Of a DNA stretch of 64,000 bases, positions 28,045 through 38,754 are shown one piece after another. The DNA lies in the NCBI GenBank assembly GCA_001464695.1, contig LNDQ01000114.1, positions 62,001 to 126,000 of the forward strand, written 5' to 3'. Below the pieces are notes generated by a model, which saw only the letters and a list, made by a program, of their open reading frames with translations, was not told where the DNA came from and made no database searches. The position numbers and the translations under genes are program-made. Within the stretch, counting starts at the first letter, position 1, and every line of letters starts with the position of its first letter. The stretch comes from Betaproteobacteria bacterium Ga0077523 (lineage in GTDB: Bacteria; Pseudomonadota; Gammaproteobacteria; Burkholderiales; Ga0077523).

Positions 28045-28406
28045 TGTTCGAGCAACTGGTCGAGCACAGGATCGAAGAGGCCCGGGCGCGCGGCGAGTTC
28101 GAGCACCTGCCGGGAGCCGGCCGGCCGATCGATCTCGAATGCGATCCCCTCGTTCCCGAGGACCTGCGCGTCGCGTGGCGCGTGCTGAAGAACGCGGGGT
28201 TCGTACCCCCCGAGGTGGAGGCATTGCGACACCTGCGTGCTGTCGCAACGGAGGTCGAAGGGGCGCGTGACGATGTAGCCCGTGCCCGAGCAATGCGCAA
28301 GCTGCAGGCGCTCTCACTCGCACTGGCGGAATCGCGCCCTGGTTCCCGGCGTGGACTGGCCGTGGAGCCGCGCTACTACGCCCGTATCTTCAGCAAACTC
28401 GCCTGA
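28044..28406 (+). CDS. DUF1992 (DnaJ-homologue subfamily C member 28-like) protein
   Basis: 120 residues. Matches DUF1992: LVEHRIEEARARGEFEHLPG, GRPIDLE, VPEDLRVAWRVLKNAGFVPPEVE, and a C-terminal PRYYARI. No J-domain is present despite the family name. ATG at 28044 overlaps the upstream stop by one base (TGATG), and its own stop overlaps the pxpB ATG the same way. Function unknown. Confidence 0.85.
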   Translation: MFEQLVEHRIEEARARGEFEHLPGAGRPIDLECDPLVPEDLRVAWRVLKNAGFVPPEVEALRHLRAVATEVEGARDDVARARAMRKLQALSLALAESRPGSRRGLAVEPRYYARIFSKLA

Positions 28407-29131
28407 TGGCTGAAGCGGCAGCGAACACGCCCCAGCTCTACGCGATGGGCGACAGAGCGCTGGTGGCGGAATACGGCCGTGCGCTCAGCGTGCCCATCAA
28501 TGCGCGGGTGCGCGCTGCGGCGGAGCATCTGCTCGCCCATCCTCTGCCGGGCATGACGGACGTCGTGCCTGCCTTCGCCGCGCTCACCGTGCATTTCGAT
28601 CCGCTGCTGGTGGCGGCCCACCACCGCACGGCCGATCCGGTCACCGCGATGCGCGATGCCTTGCAGCATGCGCTCGCCAAAGCGCCGGACCTGCCGAAGC
28701 GCAAGGCGCGGACGGTCGAGATCCCGGTCTGCTACGGCGGTGAGTACGGCGAGGACCTCGCAGTGGTCGCGCAACGCAGCGGATTGTCGGAAGAGGACGT
28801 GGTGCAGTTACACAGCGGCACCGAGTACTACGTGTACACGCTCGGATTCCTGCCGGGCTTTGCCTATCTCGGTGGGCTGGATCGCCGGCTCGTGACGCCG
28901 CGGCTGGAGAGTCCGCGCAAGCGCGTGCCGGCTGGCAGTGTGGGCATCGGCGGAGACCAGACAGGGGTCTATCCGTTCGAAACGCCCGGTGGCTGGAATC
29001 TGATCGGACGCACACCCATCGTGCTGTTCCGATTCAACGAACAAGCTCACGCCGTGATCGAACCCGGCGATCGCGTTCGCTTCCTCGCGATCGGTCCGCG
29101 CGATTTTCAGGCGCTGAGCAACAAGCGCTGA
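28406..29131 (+). CDS. pxpB: 5-oxoprolinase subunit PxpB
   Basis: 241 residues, KipI/PxpB family. Motifs: GDRALVAEYG near the N-terminus, EIPVCYGGEYGEDL in the middle and YTLGFLPGFAYLGGLD, TPRLESPRKRVPAGSVGIGG, QTGVYPFETPGGWNLIGRTP toward the C-terminus. With PxpC and PxpA it forms the ATP-dependent 5-oxoprolinase that opens pyroglutamate to glutamate. Because pxpA follows, this is not an allophanate hydrolase subunit, although older annotations use that name. Confidence 0.93.
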   Translation: MAEAAANTPQLYAMGDRALVAEYGRALSVPINARVRAAAEHLLAHPLPGMTDVVPAFAALTVHFDPLLVAAHHRTADPVTAMRDALQHALAKAPDLPKRKARTVEIPVCYGGEYGEDLAVVAQRSGLSEEDVVQLHSGTEYYVYTLGFLPGFAYLGGLDRRLVTPRLESPRKRVPAGSVGIGGDQTGVYPFETPGGWNLIGRTPIVLFRFNEQAHAVIEPGDRVRFLAIGPRDFQALSNKR

Positions 29132-29146
29132 CCCGGTGCGGCTTCC

Positions 29147-30148
29147 ATGGGCATCCAGGTAGAACATCCCGGCCTGCTCTCGACCGTGCAGGATCTCGGG
29201 CGCACGGGGCTGCAGCACCTGGGTGTGCCGGTCAACGGTGCCATGGACGAAACCTCGCATCGCATGGCCAATCTGCTGGTCGGCAATGCGGAAGACGAGG
29301 CGACCCTCGAGATTTCATTGAGCGGGCCGCGGCTGCATTTCCAGGAGGACGCCGTGATCGCCGTGTGCGGCGCGAACATGGCACCGATGATCGACGGCGA
29401 GCCGCTGCCCATGTGGCGGCCGGTGCGCGTGCGCGCCGGAGTGCGCCTGCTGTTCGGTCGTCCGCAGATCGGCTGTCGCGCCTACCTGGCAGTCGCGGCA
29501 GGATTCGACGTGCCGATGGTGATGGGCAGCCGGGCCACCGCGGTGCGAGGGGCCTATGGCGGATTCAGCGGTCGTGCGTTGCGCAAGGGCGACGTGCTCC
29601 CGCTGCGCTCCCCCGAGGAAGCGCACACCGCGCGCTGGGTGGGCCTGCTGGCGCACAAGCAAGGACGCTTCGCCTATCCGAACTGGTCGGTGAGCCGTCA
29701 CAAGATGCCCTATCGCGTGGTGCCGCAACCATTGCGCATCCTGCCCGGACGCCACTGGCAGAACTTTCCCGTGGCGATGCGCGAGCAACTGGTCGCGGCG
29801 GAGTATCGGGTGGGCAACGATTCGGACCGCATGGGGTATCGTCTCTCGGGACCGGCGCTTGATGCACGCCGCAGTCATGACGTGCTGTCCGAGGGCATGG
29901 TCACGGGGGCGGTGCAGGTGCCACCGGGCGGGCAACCCATCATCCTCATGGCCGATCACCAGACGACCGGCGGCTACCCGGTGATCGCCGTGGTGATTGG
30001 CGTCGATCTGCCCGTGGTGGCTCAGCTTGCGCCGGGCGACACCTTGCGCTTCAAGCTGGCGACTCAGGAGGAAAGCTACGCCGCCGCCATCGCGCGCGAG
30101 CAGCAACTGGAACTCGTCCGCCAGGCGCTGGCAGTACGGTTGCGATGA
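29147..30148 (+). CDS. pxpC: 5-oxoprolinase subunit PxpC
   Basis: 333 residues, KipA/PxpC (biotin-dependent carboxyltransferase-like) family. Key segments are GLLSTVQDLGRTGLQHLGVPVNGAMD, YLAVAAGFDVPMVMGSRAT, DRMGYRLSGPAL, SEGMVTGAVQVPPGGQPIILMADHQTTGGYP. Partner of PxpB in the 5-oxoprolinase complex. It starts 15 bp after pxpB and overlaps pxpA by 4 bp (ATGA). Confidence 0.93.
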   Translation: MGIQVEHPGLLSTVQDLGRTGLQHLGVPVNGAMDETSHRMANLLVGNAEDEATLEISLSGPRLHFQEDAVIAVCGANMAPMIDGEPLPMWRPVRVRAGVRLLFGRPQIGCRAYLAVAAGFDVPMVMGSRATAVRGAYGGFSGRALRKGDVLPLRSPEEAHTARWVGLLAHKQGRFAYPNWSVSRHKMPYRVVPQPLRILPGRHWQNFPVAMREQLVAAEYRVGNDSDRMGYRLSGPALDARRSHDVLSEGMVTGAVQVPPGGQPIILMADHQTTGGYPVIAVVIGVDLPVVAQLAPGDTLRFKLATQEESYAAAIAREQQLELVRQALAVRLR

Positions 30149-30888
30149 CGCTGCGAGTGGATCTCAACGCCGATGTGGGCGAAGGCATGGGCGACGACGC
30201 AGCGCTGCTCGACATCGTGACATCGGCGAACATCGCGTGCGGTCTGCACGCCGGGGACGCGCGGACCATGGCCGACACGGTGGACCTGTGTCTCGCGCGT
30301 GGTGTGGCTATCGGCGCGCATCCGTCCTTCGACGATCGGGAAGGCTTCGGTCGCCGCGACATGACCGTTTCGCCCGAGGCAGCTCGCGCGCTCGTGCTGC
30401 GCCAGATCGAAACGCTCGCGGCGATCACAGGTGCGGCGGGGGCCCGGTTGAAGCACGTGAAGCCGCATGGGGCCTTGTACAACATGGCAGCGCGCGATCC
30501 GAACCTGGCCAAAGCCATCGCCGCAGCGGTGCGTGAATTCGATGCGAGCCTGCTGCTGGTCGGTCTCGCCGGCAGCGCGCTCGTGAGCGCGGGTGAATCG
30601 GCAGGCCTGCGCGTAGCGAGCGAAGCCTTTGCCGATCGTGCCTACCGGAATGACGGCACGCTGGTGCCGCGTTCGCAGCCGGGCGCTGTGATCGAGGACG
30701 CGGCTCTCGCGGTTGCCCGTGCGCTCGACATGATCACGACCTCGACGGTCCGCAGCATCGATGGCGAGACGGTGGCGCTGCGCGCGGAGACAATCTGCGT
30801 CCATGGCGACACGCCCGGTGCGGCGGCCATGGCTGGCGTTCTGCGCGCGGCGCTCCAGCGGGCGGGCGTGATGGTGAGCCCGCCGTGA
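30145..30888 (+). CDS. pxpA: 5-oxoprolinase subunit PxpA (LamB/YcsF family)
   Basis: 247 residues. LamB/YcsF signature: DLNADVGEGMGDDAALLDIVTSANIACGLHAGD, IGAHPSFDDREGFGRR, HVKPHGALYN, EAFADRAYRNDGTLVPR, CVHGDTPGA. It is the hydrolytic subunit that opens the pyroglutamate ring with PxpBC. Last gene of the overlapping operon; the gene order B-C-A is the usual one. Confidence 0.94.
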   Translation: MTLRVDLNADVGEGMGDDAALLDIVTSANIACGLHAGDARTMADTVDLCLARGVAIGAHPSFDDREGFGRRDMTVSPEAARALVLRQIETLAAITGAAGARLKHVKPHGALYNMAARDPNLAKAIAAAVREFDASLLLVGLAGSALVSAGESAGLRVASEAFADRAYRNDGTLVPRSQPGAVIEDAALAVARALDMITTSTVRSIDGETVALRAETICVHGDTPGAAAMAGVLRAALQRAGVMVSPP

Positions 30889-30938
30889 ACCGCGGTCGTC
30901 GCTGCCAGTCCAAGGATGGAACCTCGCAGGAGTACTCG

Positions 30939-31154
30939 ATGAACAGAGTTCCGACGATGCTGCTGGTCGTTCTCATCGGCGGGTGTGCCAGTGGCGGCGA
31001 ACCCAAGGCGACGCCAACGAAAGATCCGAACTATCGCGCGGCCCACCTCGCCTGCCATCAAAGGATGATGGCAGGGAGCACCATCGGCTGGGGCATGACG
31101 CCCAACCGGCACATTTACATGATGTGCATGAAGGACAAGGGCTACGACATCTGA
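30939..31154 (+). CDS. Small putative lipoprotein
   Basis: 71 residues. MNRVPTMLLVVLIGGCASGG gives a signal peptide with lipobox LIGGC (Cys16). The mature part has two further Cys and a HLACHQRMM...MMCMKDKGYDI pattern seen in small lipoproteins of unknown role. The ATG at 30939 has AGGAG seven bases upstream. 50 bp after pxpA and nearly touching the convergent MipA gene. Confidence 0.75.
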   Translation: MNRVPTMLLVVLIGGCASGGEPKATPTKDPNYRAAHLACHQRMMAGSTIGWGMTPNRHIYMMCMKDKGYDI

Positions 31155-31158
31155 AGCG

Positions 31159-31944
31159 TCAGAAGTTCACGCCGTAGCCGAGGTATGCGATCGGCTGAAA
31201 CCGCGTTTCGACGATCGGACTCTCCGCGGCGGCATCGCCCAGCCAGTTGCCGATCACGCCGAACAGCAGCGAACCGCTGCCGAGCAGGTATAGGCCGTTG
31301 ACCCCGAGCTGGAGATTGGTGGTCGCACCGGCGGTGTACGCCGGTCTCGATGGGGTCGCTTCGACGGGCCGCACGCCGAAGTAGTAGTCGTTCGTCTTCC
31401 CCGCAAACCATTGCGCGCCCACGACCCCGTTCAAGCGCAGGCCCCCGCCACCCTGCAGTCGCACCAGTGGCCGGATGAACTGCAGTTGTGCCGTCTGCCC
31501 GTTGCTGGCACCGGTGATGTCCTGGTAGACGTTGGCATTGAAGACACCGACGGGCGTTCGGACCTGCACGTTCGGGCCGGCTTCCAGGGAGAACTCGCGG
31601 CGCTCCATGCCTTCCACGCGCGTCCCGTCCCGTGCTTCCCAACCGAAGCGCGGTTCGATGGCGAGCCCGACGCGGATCGCGTTGTCTTCGCTGTCGAACA
31701 ACCACAGACCGGCCTGCAGCGCGTTGATGAATGCCTTGTCCCGATACGACGCGCGCACGATCGGCAGCACGAGCCCTCGGAAGTTCTCCGAGCCGGAAAA
31801 CGCCGGGTACACCCCGGCGCCAATGCCGACCAGATTGAAACTGCGCACGACAGGGACTGGCGTGAGGTCCTGGCGCGGGGGCTCCTGCGCGAAGGCGGTG
31901 AATGCCGTGGCGACGAGTGCGCCGGTGGCGATGAACGAACGCAT
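31159..31944 (-). CDS. MipA/OmpV family outer-membrane protein
   Basis: 261 residues with a signal peptide (MRSFIATGALVATAFTAFA). The MipA/OmpV pattern is present: GIGAGVYPAFSGSENFRGLVLPIVRASYRDK, AIEPRFGWEARDG, and alternating strands ending GYGVNF with C-terminal Phe, as in outer-membrane barrels. MipA interacts with murein-synthesis proteins in E. coli; many relatives are of unknown function. Convergent with the small lipoprotein gene (4 bp apart). Confidence 0.88.
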   Translation of the reverse strand: MRSFIATGALVATAFTAFAQEPPRQDLTPVPVVRSFNLVGIGAGVYPAFSGSENFRGLVLPIVRASYRDKAFINALQAGLWLFDSEDNAIRVGLAIEPRFGWEARDGTRVEGMERREFSLEAGPNVQVRTPVGVFNANVYQDITGASNGQTAQLQFIRPLVRLQGGGGLRLNGVVGAQWFAGKTNDYYFGVRPVEATPSRPAYTAGATTNLQLGVNGLYLLGSGSLLFGVIGNWLGDAAAESPIVETRFQPIAYLGYGVNF

Positions 31945-32032
31945 GGGTTCTCCGATGGAGCGTTGGCGGGAGCTTGGCGACGACCGCAGCCTCCGACATC
32001 CGGGGTGCGCGGCGGGTTCCCGCTGGCCGATA

Positions 32033-33151
32033 CTACCGAGGTTTCAGCAGTGAATCCGGCTCGACAAAGGGAACACGGAGGTCTTCGGCCAGCGCGCGAT
32101 ACGTGATGCCGCGCGCCGCTACCTGCAGTCCGTTGCGCAATCCCGGATCCTCGAGAAGCGCTCGGCGCCAGCCGAGATCCGCCAGCTTCGCGATATATGG
32201 CAAGGTCGCCTGCGTCAGTGCAAGCGTGGACGTGCGGGCGACGGCGCCGGGCATGTTCGGCACGCAATAGTGCAACACCCCCTCCTCGACGTAGATCGGC
32301 TCCGCATGCGACGTGGGGCGTGACGTTTCTGCGCAACCACCCTGGTCGATGCCCACATCGACGAACACCGAACCGGGTCGCATCGCCCTCAGCATGTTGC
32401 GGGTGACGAGCTTGGGTGAATGCTTGCCGGGCACCAGGACGGCGCCGATGACGAGGTCGGCATCGGCGACGTGCCGACCGATCGCGTCAGGCTCGGCGTA
32501 ACAGGTCTTGAGGCTCGGGCCGAAGATGTCCTCGAGTTGTCGCAGTCGCGGCAGGCTCACGTCGAAGAGCGTGACGTCGGCACCGAGCCCCACTGCTGCA
32601 CGGGCGGCGTGGGTGCCGACCGTCCCGCCGCCCAGAATCACGACCTTGCCCGGCGGTACGCCCGGTATGCCCGCGAGCAGAACACCGCTGCCGCCCTGCG
32701 GCAGCATGAGCGCCCATGCCCCCATCTGGATCGAGAGGCGGCCGGCGATCTCCGACATCGGGATGAGCAAGGGCAGGCCGCCGCGCCCATCGGTCACGGT
32801 TTCGTAGGCGATGCCCACTGCGTTGGCCGACAACATCCCTTCGGTCACGTCGGGGCAGGTGATGAGGTGCAGGTAGGTAAAGAGGACGAGGTCCTCACGG
32901 AAGAACCCCAGCTCTGCGGGCTGCGGCTCCTTCACCTTCACCACCAGCTCGCAACCCCAGGCCTCGCCTGCGGACGCCACGATCTTCGCGCCTGCCGCAG
33001 CGTAGGCTTCGTCGGAAAAACCGATGCGGACTCCGGCTTGAGTCTGCACGAGCACTTGGTGGCCGCGCCCGGTGAGCACGGATGCACCCGCCGGAGTCAG
33101 AGCGACCCGGTACTCGTGGTTCTTGACTTCCTTAGGAACGCCGATGCGCAT
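32033..33151 (-). CDS. ald: Alanine dehydrogenase
   Basis: 372 residues, family length. MRIGVPKEVKNHEYRVALTP start, KEPQPAE (substrate-site Lys region), HLITCPDVTEGML, the NAD-binding GGGTVGTHAARAAVGLGADV and the C-terminal CVPNMPGAVARTST segment with the conserved Asn-Met-Pro. Catalyses reversible NAD-dependent deamination of L-alanine to pyruvate and ammonia. Transcribed leftward, 119 bp after the FAH-type gene. Confidence 0.95.
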   Translation of the reverse strand: MRIGVPKEVKNHEYRVALTPAGASVLTGRGHQVLVQTQAGVRIGFSDEAYAAAGAKIVASAGEAWGCELVVKVKEPQPAELGFFREDLVLFTYLHLITCPDVTEGMLSANAVGIAYETVTDGRGGLPLLIPMSEIAGRLSIQMGAWALMLPQGGSGVLLAGIPGVPPGKVVILGGGTVGTHAARAAVGLGADVTLFDVSLPRLRQLEDIFGPSLKTCYAEPDAIGRHVADADLVIGAVLVPGKHSPKLVTRNMLRAMRPGSVFVDVGIDQGGCAETSRPTSHAEPIYVEEGVLHYCVPNMPGAVARTSTLALTQATLPYIAKLADLGWRRALLEDPGLRNGLQVAARGITYRALAEDLRVPFVEPDSLLKPR

Positions 33152-33234
33152 GGGGACGTCCTGGGGCAGACAGACAGGCCGGATGCTCCTTGGACTGGCG
33201 ACGATCCTGCTGGTTTGGCGGGAGGGCTCGTGCG

Positions 33235-33251
33235 GCCCAGCTTCGCTGGGC
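33235..33251 (-). terminator. Hairpin after the SDR-FAH operon (weak terminator candidate)
   Basis: Perfect 7-bp stem GCCCAGC-TTC-GCTGGGC, 20 bp beyond the FAH stop. No T-run follows, so it may instead stabilise the 3' end. Confidence 0.35.
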
Positions 33252-33270
33252 GTGAGCCCCCCCTACGGGT

Positions 33271-34116
33271 TCAACCCCCCACAACCTCCTGCCGCTGCTC
33301 TCCCAACCCGTCGATCCCTACCCGCATCACATCCCCCGCCTTCAGAAACTGCGGATTCGGCTTCATCCCCATGCCCACGCCGGGCGGGGTACCCGTGGTG
33401 ATGATGTCGCCCGGCTTCAACGTGTAGATGAAGCTCACGTAGGCGATCAGCTGCCGTACGTTGAAGATCATGGTCTTGGTCGAACCGGTCTGCACGCGCT
33501 GACCGTTCACGTCGAGCCACATGGCGAGGTTCTGCGGGTCGCCGATCTCGTCGCGCGTCACCAGCCAGGGGCCGATGGGGCCGAAGGTGTCGAAGCCCTT
33601 GCCCTTGTCCCAGGTCTGGCCGCGCTCGAGCTGCCACTCGCGCTCGGAGACGTCGTTGCAGATCATGTAGCCGGCGACGTAGTCGAGCGCGTCGGCTTCC
33701 GACACATTCTTCGCGGTCTTGCCCATCACGAAGGCGAGTTCCACTTCCCAGTCGCCCTTCACCGAACCGCGCGGCAGGACCACCGTGTCGTTCGGGCCAC
33801 TGATGCAGGAAGTGGCCTTGCTGAACACCACCGGTTCCTTCGGAATCGGCATGTTCGATTCCTTGGCGTGGTCGGAGTAGTTGAGTCCGATCGCGACGAA
33901 CTTGCCGACGTTCGCCACCGGCGGCCCGAAGCGGGGCGTGCCCGACACCTTGGGCAGCGACTCGAGATTGAGCGCACGCAATTTCGCGAGCGAGGCGTCC
34001 GACAGCGTACTGCCGTCGACGTCACGGATGACGCCCGACAGGTCGCGGATGGCTCCGCTTGCGTCGAGTACGCCCGGTTTTTCCTGCCCGGCATCGCCGA
34101 ATCGAACCAGTTTCAT
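33271..34116 (-). CDS. Fumarylacetoacetate hydrolase family protein (2,4-diketo-3-deoxy-sugar-acid hydrolase type)
   Basis: 281 residues. FAH fold with catalytic and metal residues in GLNYSDHAKESNMPIPKEPVVF, WEVELAFVMGK (E-x-E), DVSEREWQLERGQTWDKGKGFDTFGPIGPWL and ITTGTPPGVGMG. Sequence and pairing with the next SDR gene fit the non-phosphorylated L-fucose/L-rhamnose-type route, where a 2,4-diketo-3-deoxy acid is cleaved to pyruvate and a small acid. Substrate assignment is inference; other acylpyruvate-type substrates are possible. Confidence 0.85.
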   Translation of the reverse strand: MKLVRFGDAGQEKPGVLDASGAIRDLSGVIRDVDGSTLSDASLAKLRALNLESLPKVSGTPRFGPPVANVGKFVAIGLNYSDHAKESNMPIPKEPVVFSKATSCISGPNDTVVLPRGSVKGDWEVELAFVMGKTAKNVSEADALDYVAGYMICNDVSEREWQLERGQTWDKGKGFDTFGPIGPWLVTRDEIGDPQNLAMWLDVNGQRVQTGSTKTMIFNVRQLIAYVSFIYTLKPGDIITTGTPPGVGMGMKPNPQFLKAGDVMRVGIDGLGEQRQEVVGG

Positions 34117-34180
34117 GTTGCTGTCTCCCCAATCAATTGCAGGAACGATCCTGCTTTTCGTCGAATGTGCGGACCCAGAA

Positions 34181-35745
<1,565 letters not shown>

Positions 35746-35779
35746 TTGCTGCGGCGCCGCGGCGCCGGCCTGCATCCGA

Positions 35780-37210
35780 ATGCCGGTACCGCTTCGTACA
35801 AGCGGCTGGTCCCGCCATCCGGCAGCGGTGGGGGACCTGCGGAACGCGACCCCGCCCTGCGGTCGCCGGAGACCGCCCTTGGCAATCCCCCCACCCAGCA
35901 CCGGGCACCTGCGCGATGCCCTGGTGCGTCACGACCTCTGGACGGCCGGCCAGACGGCGACGCGGCGCTGGGCCATCGGCTGCGTGTCGCTCGAAGTGAC
36001 GCAGCGCTGCAATCTCGATTGCACGCTGTGCTACCTCTCCGAACACGCAGAAGCGACACGCGATCCACCACTGGCGGAATTGCTGCATCGCGTGGACGAG
36101 ATCGCGACGACCTACGGCCCGCTGACGGATGTGCAGATCTCGGGCGGCGACCCGACCTTGCGCTCGAAGGCCGATCTCATCGCCGTCGTGCAACGCATCC
36201 GGATGCACGGCATGCGTTCGTCGCTGCTCACCAACGGCATACTCGCCAGGCGCGAGCTGCTCGCGGCGCTGGCGCAAGCCGGTCTCACCGACGTGGTGTT
36301 CCATGTGGATCTGACCCAGCGGCGCAAGGGGTACGCCTCCGAAACGGCCCTCAACGCGCTGCGGGCCGAGTACATCGACCGGGCCCGCGGGTTGGGGCTG
36401 CCCGTGTTCTTCAATACCACGGTCTTCGACGGCAACCTGCACGAGGTGCCCGACCTGGTGCGCTTCTTCGTGCGCCATGCCGACCTGGTGCGGTTCGCAT
36501 CGTTCCAGCTCGGGGCCGACACCGGCCGCGGGATCGTGCGCGAACGCGGTACCGGGGCGACGGCGGCTGCGCTCATCGATGCGATCCAGCGCGGAACCGG
36601 GGTGGCGTTGTCGTTCGACACGCTGCTCGCGGGACACCCGTCGTGCAACCGCACGGCGATGGCCGTGGTGGCCGGCGGACGCTGCGTCGATCTGCTTTCC
36701 GACCGCGCGCTGGCGACTGAGGTTCTGCAGCGGACGGCAGGCCTGGTGGCGGACCGCTCGCGTCCGATCGCGACCGGGTTTGCGTTCGCTCTTGCGGCAT
36801 TGCGCGAACCGGACCTGGCGTTTCGATCGCTGCGCTGGGCGCTCAGGGCCGTCTGGCAATTGCGTGGCGGCCTGCTGCCCGGACGCGGACCGGCAGGGAA
36901 ACTCACGTTCCTGGTGCACAGTTTCATGGACGCCGCGGACCTCGACCCGGCCCGGTTGGACACCTGCGTCTTCATGGCGGCCACCCCGCAGGGCCTGATG
37001 CCGATGTGTCAGTTCAACGCTCGGCGCGACGAGATCCTGCTGGCACCGCGGTCGTTGCCGGACGGTACGCCGTGGGACCCCGCCGCGCGGCGCGGCGTGT
37101 CCTCTACGACGGCGGCAGAACGCGTCTACCCGATCAAGTTCCTGAAGGGTCGTGCGCGTGCCCGGGCATTGGTGGCCAGGAGCGGGCAAGTCCGGGTGAT
37201 GGCCGAATGA
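35780..37210 (+). CDS. Radical SAM protein of unknown specificity
   Basis: Up to 476 residues. The [4Fe-4S]-SAM motif CNLDCTLCYLS (CxxxCxxC) follows EVTQR, and SGGDPTL matches the SAM-binding GGE-like motif. The C-terminal half has further cysteines (GGRCVDLL, LDTCVFMAATPQGLMPMCQF) that could hold an auxiliary cluster, SPASM-like. The first ~33 residues are Pro/Arg-rich and unlike the family, so the start may be the TTG at 35879. The stop overlaps the DUF547 gene (ATGA). It could modify a peptide or a cofactor; no precursor peptide is recognised nearby. Confidence 0.82.
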   Translation: MPVPLRTSGWSRHPAAVGDLRNATPPCGRRRPPLAIPPPSTGHLRDALVRHDLWTAGQTATRRWAIGCVSLEVTQRCNLDCTLCYLSEHAEATRDPPLAELLHRVDEIATTYGPLTDVQISGGDPTLRSKADLIAVVQRIRMHGMRSSLLTNGILARRELLAALAQAGLTDVVFHVDLTQRRKGYASETALNALRAEYIDRARGLGLPVFFNTTVFDGNLHEVPDLVRFFVRHADLVRFASFQLGADTGRGIVRERGTGATAAALIDAIQRGTGVALSFDTLLAGHPSCNRTAMAVVAGGRCVDLLSDRALATEVLQRTAGLVADRSRPIATGFAFALAALREPDLAFRSLRWALRAVWQLRGGLLPGRGPAGKLTFLVHSFMDAADLDPARLDTCVFMAATPQGLMPMCQFNARRDEILLAPRSLPDGTPWDPAARRGVSSTTAAERVYPIKFLKGRARARALVARSGQVRVMAE

Positions 37211-37986
37211 GGCTGGTGATTCGCACTGTCCTGTTCGCGGCCGCCCTGCTCGGCGGGTGCGCAACTCTGGTGCCGGCGCCGCGCGTCGCACGCGACATGG
37301 ACCCCGCCGCAGCGCTCGCGGATTGGGGGCGCGTGCTCAGGCGGTTCGTCGACGACCGGGGGCGTGTGGATTTTGCCGGATTGGCGGCCGATCGCGAGGA
37401 AATCGACCGCTATGTCGCGTTCGTGGCCGCGACGCCAGCCGAGCGCTTCGAGTCGGGGGCGCCGCGCCTTGCCCACTACGTGAACGCGTATAACGCGCTC
37501 TCCATGTACAACGTATTGGAGAGCGGGATTCCGGCGACCCACGCCGGCTTCAACAAGGTCCGATTCTTCGTGCTGCGCGAGCACATGATCGGTGGCCAGC
37601 GCCGGTCGCTCTACGCCTTCGAGAACGACGTGATCCGTCCATTGGGCGATCCGCGCGTGCACTTCGCGCTGAACTGCAGCGCAGTGTCCTGTCCGCGGTT
37701 GCCTCAAGTGCCTTTCACTGCCGAACGCCTTGACGCCGAACTGGACAGTGAGGCGCGCCGATTCTTCGCCGAGTCACGCAATCTGCGCGTGGACCATGCG
37801 GCGCGGACGGTGTGGATGAGTTCGATCCTGCGGTTCTACCAGGCGGACTTCGTGCCGGCCCATGCCTCGGACCTGATCGCCTACGCCAACCGCTATGCGC
37901 CCGATTCCGTGCCGGGTTCGTACGCGGTCCGCTTCACGCCGTACGATTGGACGGTCGCCAATCAGGCTGAGCCACGAACCCGATGA
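37207..37986 (+). CDS. DUF547 lipoprotein
   Basis: 259 residues. Signal peptide with lipobox ALLGGCA (Cys at about residue 18). DUF547 core: RVDFAGLA, HYVNAYNALSMYNVLE, FFVLREHMIGG, LYAFENDVIRPLGDPRVHFALNCSAVSCPRLP and WMSSILRFYQADF. The fold is thought to be papain/transglutaminase-like, but bacterial roles are unknown. ATGA overlaps link it to the radical SAM gene upstream and to the downstream frame, so the three are one operon. Confidence 0.85.
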   Translation: MRLVIRTVLFAAALLGGCATLVPAPRVARDMDPAAALADWGRVLRRFVDDRGRVDFAGLAADREEIDRYVAFVAATPAERFESGAPRLAHYVNAYNALSMYNVLESGIPATHAGFNKVRFFVLREHMIGGQRRSLYAFENDVIRPLGDPRVHFALNCSAVSCPRLPQVPFTAERLDAELDSEARRFFAESRNLRVDHAARTVWMSSILRFYQADFVPAHASDLIAYANRYAPDSVPGSYAVRFTPYDWTVANQAEPRTR

Positions 37987-38054
37987 CCGCAGCGCCGGGG
38001 ACGACGGCCGGTACTGGTGTGGCACTCGACGTTTTCACGAGGAGCACGAAACCC

Positions 38055-38645
38055 ATGACCCACCGCCGAGCGTTGCTTTCCATCGAACCGCTGGCACGCG
38101 CCGCAGTCTCGTTCGCGGTAATCGCAACGCTCACGGCCTGCGCCACGCCACCCCGCACCGGTCTCGACACGGTACGGCCCGAGACGATCAATCTTCCGCT
38201 GATCCAGGGCTGGTTCGACGGACGGCGGGCGTACTACGTGACCACGGACATGTCGGACGCCGGCATGTCGGGCATGACGGGCGCCAACTACGTGCCCCGG
38301 CTCGCCAATGCGCTGCCGCCGGAACCCAGAGTACCGGGCGCGCCGTCCAGCACCGATCGCATCTACAAGTTTCCCAATGCCGAGCAGGCGAGCGTCCTGC
38401 CGTCGGCGCCCGAGCCGCTCGGCCCCGGTAACGCGAGCAATGCCTACAGCCCGCTGTGGCAGATCGTGAACGTGACGTGGAATCGGGGTGTCACCCCGGT
38501 GCTGCTGCGATCCGAGCGCGAAGTCCTCGAGGCGGAAGACGTTGGCCGTGTCACCCTCGAAATCACGCGCATCGTCGTCAACTGCCCGGTCGTGCGGATC
38601 GAGGACGACCTGCTCCGGGGCGCTTCACTCCCGAGGGGGCGCTGA
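38055..38645 (+). CDS. Putative lipoprotein of unknown function
   Basis: 196 residues from the ATG at 38055 (MTHRRALLSIEPLARAAVSF...TLTACA), giving a 28-residue signal with lipobox LTAC; GAGGAG lies about 12 bases upstream. The frame also opens at 37983 in an ATGA overlap with DUF547, but that would leave an atypically long signal. The mature part resembles a domain with GWFDGRRAYYVTTDMSD, TGANYVPRLANAL and YKFPNAEQASVLPSAP, repeated in other proteobacterial proteins of unknown function. Same operon as the radical SAM and DUF547 genes. Confidence 0.7.
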   Translation: MTHRRALLSIEPLARAAVSFAVIATLTACATPPRTGLDTVRPETINLPLIQGWFDGRRAYYVTTDMSDAGMSGMTGANYVPRLANALPPEPRVPGAPSSTDRIYKFPNAEQASVLPSAPEPLGPGNASNAYSPLWQIVNVTWNRGVTPVLLRSEREVLEAEDVGRVTLEITRIVVNCPVVRIEDDLLRGASLPRGR

Positions 38646-38754
38646 GACGGAGGGCGCTGGCCTATAATCGCTCGCTTACAAGGGTGCCAGGCGTTCGGGG
38701 ACCGCGCTACGCGTGGCGCCCCCAACGACACGCCCGCAACGCGAGGAGAGTGCC

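Noticed and set aside
28406-30148. Allophanate hydrolase subunits linked to urea/guanidine use
   Set aside because: The adjacent pxpA and the PxpB/PxpC motifs identify 5-oxoprolinase; no urea carboxylase is present here.
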